From DATGMP01 sp035293565 (GTDB taxonomy: Bacteria; Pseudomonadota; Alphaproteobacteria; BOG-932; Roseiterribacteraceae), in the NCBI GenBank assembly GCA_035293565.1, contig DATGMP010000045.1, positions 1 through 15,785 on the forward strand: a stretch of DNA of 15,785 nt, written 5' to 3'. Both the position numbers and the translations under genes were made by a program. A model generated the notes under the pieces. It saw only the letters and a list, made by a program, of their open reading frames with translations, had not been told where the DNA came from and searched no databases. Shown in pieces: positions 5,594-11,792 of the stretch; the first letter of the stretch is position 1, and the number at the start of each line of letters is the position of its first letter.

Positions 5594-6814
5594 ATGGTGA
5601 TCGATATCGGGTCGCTCTATTCGGCCGTAGCCGGCGGCGGACCGCCGCTCTTCTTCCCCAATCCGGAGGTGCCGGCGGTTTTCAATTTCGACCAGGGCCT
5701 CGCTGCGCCGGAAAGCTTCCCCAAGGAGGATCTGGCGCGACTGACGCGCGAGGTGCTGGAACGCGACGGCCCGGAAGTGCTCGACTATTTCGATCCGGCG
5801 ACCGGCTATGAGGAGCTGGTCTACGGTTATCGCGGCTTACGCGAGCGCTTGGCGGACCGCATCCGCAAGACCCAGGACCGGGACCTCGGTCCCATGGGGA
5901 TCATCCTGACTTCGGGTTCGGTCCAGAGCATCGCGCTGGCGATTTCCGGCTATGTCGACAAGGGCGACGTGGTCTTGGTGGAAGCGGCGTCCTTCCCCTA
6001 TGCGCTGCGCTATATGAGCATGGCCGGCGGCGAGATTCGAAGCGTCCCAATGGACGACGAAGGCATGGATGTCGACGCGCTCGCGGCACTGCTGGCGAAG
6101 ATCGCGGCCGAGGGGAAGCGGGTGAAGATGGTCTACACCATCCCGACCTTTCAGACGCCCACCAACACCGAGATGCCCGTCGCGCGCCGGCAAAAACTCC
6201 TCCAACTCGCCGAGCGGCACGGCTTCATCGTGCTGGAGGACAATGTCTATGGCGATCTCCGCTTCGCCGGCGAGCCCCTGCCCTCCCTCCTGACGCTCGA
6301 TCGAACCGGGCTCGTCATCCAGTGCGGCAGCTTCTCGAAGATCGTCGCGCCGGGCTTGAGGCTGGGTTGGATGGCGGGCACGGAAAAGGCCGTGGGCGCG
6401 CTTGCGGCGGTTCGGCAGGATCTGGGCGTCGGCCAGTGGCTCGCGCGGGTCATGAACCAGTTTCTGGCCGAAGGCTTGCTCGAACCGCATCTCGAGCGCG
6501 CCAACGCTATCTACAAATCCAAGGCCGAGACCGCGGTGCGCGCCGTGCGGACTCATTGCGGCGGCTATGTCCGCTTCCGCGAGCCGCGCGGCTCCTTCTA
6601 TCTCTGGCTCGAGATCGACGACCGGATCGACTGGGCTCGCGCCGCCAAGATGGCCGAGCAGGAAGGCATCTTCTTCCGCCCCGGCGAACGTTTCATGGGT
6701 GAGCCCGACGGACGCCAATTCATGCGGCTCGCCTATAGCCATGTCTCGGAGCAGGTCATCGCGGACGGCATCGCCAAGCTCGGCGCGATCTTACGCGCCT
6801 GCGTCAGGAACTGA
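5594..6814 (+). CDS. PLP-dependent aminotransferase, MocR/2-aminoadipate type without HTH
   Basis: This 406-residue fold-type I aminotransferase should transfer an amino group from an amino acid to a 2-oxo acid in the cytoplasm. The visible PLP-site features are TSGSVQSIALAISGYVDKGD (cofactor phosphate loop), Asn191 in TIPTFQTPTN, Asp216 in DNVYGDLRF (pairs with the pyridine nitrogen), the Schiff-base Lys249 in CGSFSKIVAPGLRLGW, and the C-terminal MRLAYSHV carrying the carboxylate-binding arginine. The SFSK...PGLRLGW form is typical of the MocR/LysN-like subgroup, but the winged-helix DNA-binding domain is absent, so this is an enzyme, not a regulator. I chose the start at 5594 because GGGGAGG ends 5 bases before it; an in-frame ATG at 5441 adds 51 low-quality residues. 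It is the first gene of a five-gene cluster and lies 9 bases before the lactonase. The substrate is unknown. Confidence 0.92.
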   Translation: MVIDIGSLYSAVAGGGPPLFFPNPEVPAVFNFDQGLAAPESFPKEDLARLTREVLERDGPEVLDYFDPATGYEELVYGYRGLRERLADRIRKTQDRDLGPMGIILTSGSVQSIALAISGYVDKGDVVLVEAASFPYALRYMSMAGGEIRSVPMDDEGMDVDALAALLAKIAAEGKRVKMVYTIPTFQTPTNTEMPVARRQKLLQLAERHGFIVLEDNVYGDLRFAGEPLPSLLTLDRTGLVIQCGSFSKIVAPGLRLGWMAGTEKAVGALAAVRQDLGVGQWLARVMNQFLAEGLLEPHLERANAIYKSKAETAVRAVRTHCGGYVRFREPRGSFYLWLEIDDRIDWARAAKMAEQEGIFFRPGERFMGEPDGRQFMRLAYSHVSEQVIADGIAKLGAILRACVRN

Positions 6815-6823
6815 GGGCAAGTC

Positions 6824-7672
6824 ATGGACTACCACGCCCGAACCGTCGCCGGCGGCTTCGCTTTTCCGGAAGGACCGCGCTGGCACGGCGGCCTCTTCTG
6901 GTTCTCCGATCAGCATGACAGGAAGGTACATGCGCTGCAGCCGGACGGCGCCCGGGTCGAGGCGTTCGACGTCGCCGGTCAGCCTTCGGGCCTCGGCTGG
7001 CTGCCGAACGGAGACATGCTGGTCGTTTCGATGCTGGAACGCGTGCTCTACCGACGCCATGCCGGCGCTCTCAAACGGCATGCCGACTTGGCGCCGCTCC
7101 ATCCTGGTCAGAGCAACGATATGGTCGTCGATCACCTGGGGCGAGCCTACGTCGGGAATATCGGTTTCGATTTCGAGCATGGCGCCGAGCCCACGTCGAC
7201 CTGCATGGCGCTCGTCGATCCCAACGGCACCATCTCGGTCGCCGCCGCCGATCTCATGTGCCCGAACGGCACGGTGATCACGCCCGACGGCAGGACGCTC
7301 ATCGTCGGCGAGTCGATGGGCCGCCGGCTGACCGCATTCGACATCGGCTCCGATGGGACGCTGTCGAACCGTCGGCTCTTCGCCGATCTCGGCGAGCATG
7401 TTCCCGACGGAATCTGCCTCGACCGGGAAGGCTGCGTGTGGGTGGCTTCGCCCTATGCCGGCGCGGTGATCCGAGTTCGCCCCGGCGGCCAGATCGCGGA
7501 TCGCGTGCCGATCGAGAACGCGAATCCGTATGCCTGCATGCTGGGCGGCGAAGGCGGCGAGATCCTGTTCATCTGCTGTGCGCCGCATCACGACCGCAAG
7601 GAGACACTGGCGGCAATGGGCGGCCGCATCGACGTTGCCCGCGCTCCCGCGCCGCACGCCGGCTGGCCGTGA
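6824..7672 (+). CDS. SMP-30/gluconolactonase/LRE family protein (putative lactonase)
   Basis: This 282-residue beta-propeller of usual family length probably hydrolyses a lactone using a bound divalent metal. The four expected ligand regions are Glu16 in FAFPEGPRW, Asn98 in GQSNDMVVD, Asn148 in CPNGTVITPDG and Asp195 in VPDGICLD. Propeller repeats recur with D..G..WV and PDG motifs. GAGGG lies about 6 bases before the ATG. It starts 9 bases after the aminotransferase stop and its own stop overlaps the next start codon, so translation is likely coupled. In catabolic operons such proteins open ring lactones made by monooxygenases or dehydrogenases, which fits the flavin monooxygenase two genes on. 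No signal peptide, so cytoplasmic. Confidence 0.9.
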   Translation: MDYHARTVAGGFAFPEGPRWHGGLFWFSDQHDRKVHALQPDGARVEAFDVAGQPSGLGWLPNGDMLVVSMLERVLYRRHAGALKRHADLAPLHPGQSNDMVVDHLGRAYVGNIGFDFEHGAEPTSTCMALVDPNGTISVAAADLMCPNGTVITPDGRTLIVGESMGRRLTAFDIGSDGTLSNRRLFADLGEHVPDGICLDREGCVWVASPYAGAVIRVRPGGQIADRVPIENANPYACMLGGEGGEILFICCAPHHDRKETLAAMGGRIDVARAPAPHAGWP

Positions 7673-7674
7673 CG

Positions 7675-8052
7675 ATGCGCATCGATCCGCCGGGAATGAA
7701 ATTCGCCGGCATGAGTCAGGCTGTGCGGTGCGGCGATTTCATTCTCGTCTCAGGCCAGGTTGCGCTGGCGCAGGGCAAGGTCGTCGGCACGGACGATCCA
7801 GCGGCCCAGGCGCGCCAATGTTTCGCAAATATCGCGGTCGTGCTCGAAGTGGCCGGCGCGACGCTTGCCGACGTGGTGAGTCTGCGCTGCTTTCTGACCA
7901 ACAAAGGCGCGTATGGCGGTTACGCCGAGATCAAGAACACGCTCTTCGCCGAGCGGCCGCCCGCCTCCACGACAGTGGTCGTCAAAGAGCTGCTACTCCC
8001 CGAGCTTCTCATGGAAGTCGAAGCGACCGCCTGGATCCCGTCTCACAAATAA
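7675..8052 (+). CDS. Rid-family (YjgF/YER057c/UK114) protein lacking the catalytic arginine
   Basis: This 125-residue protein has the full Rid fold: FILVSGQVAL, then ARQCFANIAVVLEVAGATLADVV and a C-terminal LLLPELLMEVEATAW. Archetypal RidA hydrolyses reactive enamines/imines using an arginine in the 'PARSTV.V..LP' motif. Here the motif reads PPASTTVVV, with Ser98 at the arginine position, while the later glutamate (Glu116 in MEVEATAW) remains. That places it with the Rid4-7-like groups, which lack imine deaminase activity by the RidA mechanism and are common in catabolic clusters. The start is ATG 7675, or GTG 7669 overlapping the lactonase stop (GTGA). The next gene's alternative ATG overlaps its stop as TAATG. 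Confidence 0.88.
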   Translation: MRIDPPGMKFAGMSQAVRCGDFILVSGQVALAQGKVVGTDDPAAQARQCFANIAVVLEVAGATLADVVSLRCFLTNKGAYGGYAEIKNTLFAERPPASTTVVVKELLLPELLMEVEATAWIPSHK

Positions 8053-8075
8053 TGGAATCAACAAGGACCGAACCC

Positions 8076-9275
8076 ATGACCTCAAGCACCAATGCATCGA
8101 TCCCGTCCGGAGAGGAGCTGGTCGCGCGCGCCCGGGCGATGATCCCGACTCTGATCGAGCGCGCGCCGCGTCAGCAGGAGCATCGGCGAATTCTCAACGA
8201 GACGATGAAGGAGCTGAAGCAGGCCGGCTTCTTTCGAATCTTCCAGCCCAAGAAGTATGGCGGCTACGAGCATGACCCGCGGATATTCTTCGATGTGCAG
8301 ATGGCGCTCTCGGAGGGCGATATCTCGGTTGGTTGGGTGTTCGGCATTCTGGGCGTGCACAGCTTCCATTTGCCGCTCTTCGATGATCGTGCGGCCGAGG
8401 AGGTCTGGGGACCCGATCCCGATGCGCTCGTCGCGTCGCCCTACGCGCCCGGGGGTGCGGTTCCGGTCGAGGGCGGCTACAAGCTCACCGGCCGTTGGAA
8501 ATTCTCGAGCGGCACCGAGCACTGCAACTGGATCTTTCTGGGCGGCGTAATTGATCGAGGCGACAAGCATTCCTCTTTTCTGGAGGCCGACTTCCGCACC
8601 TTCCTGCTGCCACGCAAGGATTATCAGATCATCGACACCTGGAAGGTGGTCGGCCTCAAAGGAACGGGCAGCCAGGATGTCGTGGTCGATGGCGCCTTCG
8701 TGCCGGAACACCGCACCCATTCGATGGATCATGCGACCCGCGGCACCAATCCGGGCAGCGCGCCCAAGGCCAGCGCGCTTTATCGCTATCCGTATTGGCA
8801 GGTGTTCCTCCGCGCCGTCTCGACCAGCGCAATCGGCGGCCTGCAAGGCATGATCAACGCTTTCGTCGACTACGGGTCCAAACGCGTCTCGGTCTCCGGC
8901 GCCAAGACTCAGTTCGACCCGGATGCGCAATTGGCGCTGGCCGAGGCGCAGGCCGGCATCGATGAGATGAAGGCGACGCTTCACCGTAATTTCCACCGCA
9001 TGTCGAGCTATGCGGAACGCGGCGAGATGCCACCGTTACGGGAGCGCATGCTGTTCAAATTCCAATGCACCTCGGTGCCGCGCCGCTGCGCCGCGCTGGC
9101 GCTTCCGCTCTTCAAGGCCGCCGGCGGCTCCGGCGTCTTCGACACCCAGCCTTTCGGGCGCTTCTATACCGACATGCTGGCGATGGGCAATCACGCCGCC
9201 AACCAGTTCCAGACGGCCGGCCGCAATTGGGGTGGCGTGATGCTGGGACTGGAAAGCCAGGACAAGCTGCTCTGA
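8076..9275 (+). CDS. Acyl-CoA-dehydrogenase-fold flavin monooxygenase (HsaA/HpaH-like oxygenase)
   Basis: This 399-residue protein belongs to the class D, two-component flavin monooxygenases related to acyl-CoA dehydrogenase (HsaA, C2-hydroxylase and similar). The N-terminal helical domain has MKELKQAGFFRIFQPKKYGG. The middle beta domain has LTGRWKFSSGTEHCNW (His149 and the SG.xH motif of this group) and KGTGSQDVVVDGAFVPEHRT (196-215), which helps hold the reduced flavin. The C-terminal four-helix domain ends with FDTQPFGRFYTDMLAMGNHA. Such enzymes hydroxylate aromatic or heterocyclic rings or N-atoms using reduced flavin from a separate reductase; no reductase is seen here, so it must be encoded elsewhere. 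AAGGA 8 bases before ATG 8076 supports the start; ATG 8052 (TAATG overlap) is the alternative. It could instead be a plain dehydrogenase, but the acyl-CoA catalytic glutamate region is not evident. Confidence 0.88.
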   Translation: MTSSTNASIPSGEELVARARAMIPTLIERAPRQQEHRRILNETMKELKQAGFFRIFQPKKYGGYEHDPRIFFDVQMALSEGDISVGWVFGILGVHSFHLPLFDDRAAEEVWGPDPDALVASPYAPGGAVPVEGGYKLTGRWKFSSGTEHCNWIFLGGVIDRGDKHSSFLEADFRTFLLPRKDYQIIDTWKVVGLKGTGSQDVVVDGAFVPEHRTHSMDHATRGTNPGSAPKASALYRYPYWQVFLRAVSTSAIGGLQGMINAFVDYGSKRVSVSGAKTQFDPDAQLALAEAQAGIDEMKATLHRNFHRMSSYAERGEMPPLRERMLFKFQCTSVPRRCAALALPLFKAAGGSGVFDTQPFGRFYTDMLAMGNHAANQFQTAGRNWGGVMLGLESQDKLL

Positions 9276-9294
9276 TCGCCGGCCTCGTCCAGCG

Positions 9295-10110
9295 GTGATC
9301 GACCCTCATCTTCTGCTGACGCCGGCGATCAAGATCGTCGCCATCGCCGTCCTCGTCATCGGCGCGCTCAAGGCGGCCGAGGGCGCCGGCCCGTTCTGGG
9401 GAGCACTGATCATATCGCTCCCCGTGTCGGTCGGGCCGACCTACTTCATCCTGGCGCTCGATCATGATCCCGCTTTCGTTGCTCAAAGTGCGCTCGTCAG
9501 CCTCGCCGGTACCGTGACGATCGGACTATTCCTCCTCGCCTATGCCGGGCTCGCATCCGTATCCGGAGTTGTCGTGAGCCTGTCGGGATCGATCGGCGCT
9601 TGGGCTGCTTCGTCGCTGCTCGTCGGTCAAATCTCTTGGAACGCCGCGACGGCGACCCTCGCGAACCTGACCGTCTTCGGCCTTGGCGGCTGGGCAACGC
9701 GAAGGCTCGCCGCCTCGGGCGCACCGCTGGGGCGGCGCGACAAGCGCTGGTTCGAGACGCCCTTTCGCGCGCTCCTGGTCGGATTGCTCGTCGCGTCCGT
9801 GACCAGCATCAGCTACGCGGTCGGCCCGAAGGCCACCGGCCTACTCGCCATGTTTCCGATCGCATCGGCCAGCCTGGGCGGGATTCTGCAGCCGCGTTTC
9901 GGCGGTCGGGCCGTGGCGCCCATCATGGCGAGCGCGCTTCGCACCGTGCCGAGCCTGGCCGCGGGACTTCTTGTCATTACCCTCACAGTCGGGCCTTTGG
10001 GAAAGGTTGCCAGCCTCTCGGCTGCGCTCGCAGCCACGCTGGCATGGCCGCTCGGCCTCGTCGCGCTCCGTGCCCGTCGGCGCGCCCGCCTGGCGGCGGC
10101 CTCGGCCTGA
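9295..10110 (+). CDS. Multi-pass inner-membrane protein, possible transporter
   Basis: This 271-residue, highly hydrophobic protein has about 8 predicted transmembrane segments. The first three are near residues 9-28, 34-54 and 65-88; one follows the basic loop RRDKRWFETPFR, and the last lies before the Arg-rich end (LRARRRARLAAASA). The GTG start at 9295 lies 19 bases after the monooxygenase stop, without a strong Shine-Dalgarno, so translation may be coupled. I do not recognise a named family. Its position as last gene of the cluster suggests uptake or export of the pathway's substrate or product, which is inference. No terminator with a T-run follows. Confidence 0.75.
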   Translation: MIDPHLLLTPAIKIVAIAVLVIGALKAAEGAGPFWGALIISLPVSVGPTYFILALDHDPAFVAQSALVSLAGTVTIGLFLLAYAGLASVSGVVVSLSGSIGAWAASSLLVGQISWNAATATLANLTVFGLGGWATRRLAASGAPLGRRDKRWFETPFRALLVGLLVASVTSISYAVGPKATGLLAMFPIASASLGGILQPRFGGRAVAPIMASALRTVPSLAAGLLVITLTVGPLGKVASLSAALAATLAWPLGLVALRARRRARLAAASA

Positions 10111-10171
10111 TAGCAATCCTTTAGAGAATTTGTCCCAAACTATCCGTCGACGGCGCACATGGCTTGGGCAC

Positions 10172-10217
10172 TTGTGCACAATCGAGAGGCAGGAAAGGCA
10201 CGGCTTGCCTGTGCAAG
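10172..10217. promoter_or_regulatory. Two palindromes upstream of a sigma-54 promoter
   Basis: TTGTGCACAA (10172-10181) is a perfect 10-bp palindrome. CTTGC/GCAAG (10204-10208 and 10213-10217) forms a second one around CTGT. They lie about 80 and 45 bases before the sigma-54 element at 10256. Sigma-54 promoters need an upstream enhancer-bound activator, so these are candidate activator sites. They are not exact NtrC boxes, though GCAC and GTGC words are present. Confidence 0.35.
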
Positions 10218-10255
10218 AGGACGGCATCGCACGATTTCGACCGCAAGCATGCCTT

Positions 10256-10271
10256 TGGCACGCGGATTGCT
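10256..10271 (+). promoter_or_regulatory. Sigma-54 (RpoN) -24/-12 promoter for the esterase gene
   Basis: TGGCACGCGGATTGCT matches the consensus TGGCACR-N4-TTGCW at every specified base, with GG (10257-10258) and GC (10269-10270) exactly 10 bases apart. It differs by one base from the glnB promoter at 14929. Transcription should start near 10282, about 50 bases before the esterase ATG. Sigma-54 use implies control by an enhancer-binding activator such as NtrC. Confidence 0.8.
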
Positions 10272-10330
10272 AGAGGTGGATTAGGCAAACGCAAATGCAT
10301 CCACCGATCCAGTGCGAAAGGAGGCGCGGC

Positions 10331-11035
10331 ATGCACAATACGCGACCCATCGAACCAGCAGAGGCGCCTGGCTTCCGTCCCTTTGCGCGACTGAACGCCC
10401 GGACGATCCGATCGCACGCCCTCGTTGCCTCCCTAGCGGCCATGACGGTCATTGGGGCTGTTGCATCGAGCCCGGCGCCAAAAACCATCGTCGCTTTCGG
10501 CGACAGCTATTTCTCGGGATTCGGAGTCGAGCCCGAACAGAGCTTTCCGGCCCAGCTCGAGCGCGCGCTTCGCGCTCGCGGGCATAATGCGCGGGTGATC
10601 AATTCCGGCGTGCCGGGTGAAACGATCGAGGACGGGCTGAGGCGCCTCGATGCGACGCTGGCGGCCAGGCCGGACCTCATCATCCTGGAACTCGGCGCGA
10701 ATGACGGCGAGCAGGGCCTCGACCCCGCGGTCTCGAGAGCCAATCTGGACAGCATGATCGCGCGCATCCGCGAAGCGCATGTGCGGGTGCTGCTCTGCGG
10801 CGCCGAGGCGCCCGACGAGTTCGGAGAGACCTACAGGGCGAGCTTCGATCCCATCTTCCCTGCAATGGCGGCCAAGCATCAGGTTCCCCTTTATCCATTC
10901 GTGCTCGATGGGGTGGCGCGAAACGCCGATCTAATTCAGGAAGATGGAGAACACCCGAATGTGAAAGGTGTTCGCGTCATGGTCGACCGGATGCTGCCGG
11001 CGATCGAGCACAGCATAAGCCTGCCTATCCGCTAA
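10331..11035 (+). CDS. SGNH/GDSL hydrolase, TesA-like arylesterase/lysophospholipase
   Basis: This 234-residue serine esterase is probably anchored to or exported through the inner membrane: after a basic start (about 20-29) comes one hydrophobic helix, ALVASLAAMTVIGAVAS (30-46). SGNH blocks are complete: Ser59 in AFGDSYFSGFGV, Gly96 in NSGVPGET, Asn124 in LELGANDG, and Asp205/His208 in EDGEHPN. E. coli TesA with the same layout is a periplasmic thioesterase/lysophospholipase; the substrate here is unknown. AAAGGAGG ends 6 bases before ATG 10331, deciding against the in-frame ATG at 10295. It sits alone between a perfect sigma-54 promoter (10256) and a strong terminator (11148), so it forms its own transcription unit with probable nitrogen- or activator-dependent control, which is unusual for this family. 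Confidence 0.9.
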   Translation: MHNTRPIEPAEAPGFRPFARLNARTIRSHALVASLAAMTVIGAVASSPAPKTIVAFGDSYFSGFGVEPEQSFPAQLERALRARGHNARVINSGVPGETIEDGLRRLDATLAARPDLIILELGANDGEQGLDPAVSRANLDSMIARIREAHVRVLLCGAEAPDEFGETYRASFDPIFPAMAAKHQVPLYPFVLDGVARNADLIQEDGEHPNVKGVRVMVDRMLPAIEHSISLPIR

Positions 11036-11147
11036 CCCGCTTCGCCGCGCTCCACGAGAACCAGCCGCGCGCGCCGCTGGTTGCGCATAAGCTGGACTGG
11101 ACTGTCAGGAAATTTTGCACTCCTAATTCTCCTTCGCTGACGCGCGA

Positions 11148-11175
11148 GGCTGGGGCAAGTCCCCGGCCTTTTTTT
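11148..11175 (+). terminator. Intrinsic terminator of the esterase gene
   Basis: GGCTGGGG (11148-11155) pairs with CCCCGGCC (11161-11168) over 8 bp, with one G-U pair, around loop CAAGT. Seven T residues follow (11169-11175). It lies about 110 bases after the esterase stop and isolates that gene from the next. Confidence 0.88.
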
Positions 11176-11183
11176 CTTGCTTC

Positions 11184-11209
11184 GGAACCGATTCCGGAAT
11201 CTCTCAGTT
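11184..11209 (+). promoter_or_regulatory. Candidate EcfG-type stress promoter with palindrome
   Basis: GGAAC (11184-11188), 17 bases, then AGTT (11206-11209) approaches the alphaproteobacterial general-stress sigma EcfG pattern (GGAAC, N16-18, CGTT) with one mismatch in the -10. A perfect 12-bp palindrome, GATTCCGGAATC (11190-11201), lies inside the spacer and could bind a repressor. The position, about 30 bases before the small membrane-protein start, fits a promoter. Confidence 0.35.
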
Positions 11210-11238
11210 CTAGGTGTGATCCGCTGGGAGACAAGAAA

Positions 11239-11460
11239 ATGCGTGCGATTGCGTGGGTCGGAGTGTTGCTGATGATCGCCGGACTGGCCGCGCTGGCGGT
11301 CGGAAGCTTCAGCTATACGACGAAGGAGAAGGTCCTCGATATCGGCCCCGTGCACGCAACGGAGGATAAGGAGCACAATGTCGCGATTCCGCCGGCGGTC
11401 GGCGTCGCGGCAATTCTGGCGGGCGGTGCGCTCGTCTTTGTCGGTCGCCGCCGGGCCTAA
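11239..11460 (+). CDS. Small two-helix membrane protein, DUF3185-like
   Basis: This 73-residue protein has an N-terminal transmembrane helix (IAWVGVLLMIAGLAALAVGS), a polar loop with FSYTTKEKVLDIGPVHATED, and a second helix (VGVAAILAGGALVFVG) ending in RRRA. The helix, YT..EKV.D.GP, PP..GV, helix, GRR pattern is that of widespread small membrane proteins related to DUF3185, of unknown function and sometimes stress-linked. GGGAG lies about 8 bases before the ATG. It is a single-gene unit between the terminator at 11148 and a convergent gene whose stop is 6 bases away. Confidence 0.82.
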   Translation: MRAIAWVGVLLMIAGLAALAVGSFSYTTKEKVLDIGPVHATEDKEHNVAIPPAVGVAAILAGGALVFVGRRRA

Positions 11461-11466
11461 CTCGCC

Positions 11467-11709
11467 TCAGGCGTTGATCGGTTCCGGATACAGGGTCCTG
11501 AACCAATCGAGGGCCAAAGTACGTTGCTCCTCGGCCACCTCGCCCGGTCCGGCGATCTTGAGGCTGAACCGGACATGCGGGATCCCCAGCGGGTCGGCAG
11601 TAACGGCGAGAATCCGAGCTGTTTCAATGACGTCGGACCCGCGCGAGCGGCCGTAGCTTGCCCCCAAGTTTAGAGTGGGAGGCGGCACCGTTTCACGTCG
11701 TAACCTCAT
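11467..11709 (-). CDS. Small conserved hypothetical protein
   Basis: This soluble protein of about 80 residues has the core PTLNLGASYGRSRGSDVIET, then ARILAVTADPLGIPHVRFSL and LALDWFRTLYPEPINA. The 'GA.Y.R.R....ETA.VL.V..D..GIPHVRF' pattern looks like a small alphaproteobacterial family without known function. I chose ATG 11709 because the sequence before it (from ATG 11766, adding 19 residues rich in Cys and Thr) does not look conserved; ATG 11715 is also possible. No strong Shine-Dalgarno settles this. It is convergent with the DUF3185-like gene. Confidence 0.6.
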   Translation of the reverse strand: MRLRRETVPPPTLNLGASYGRSRGSDVIETARILAVTADPLGIPHVRFSLKIAGPGEVAEEQRTLALDWFRTLYPEPINA

Positions 11710-11792
11710 TCCCATCCATCCGCACTTAGATCTTGTAGTTATGCAACCTACTGAAGCATGAACCATGAAAGTTGAGAATAGGTTATCTAACC

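Noticed and set aside
5837..6742. 301-codon minus-strand frame opposite the aminotransferase
   Set aside because: It is a GC-driven shadow frame; the plus strand carries all catalytic motifs.
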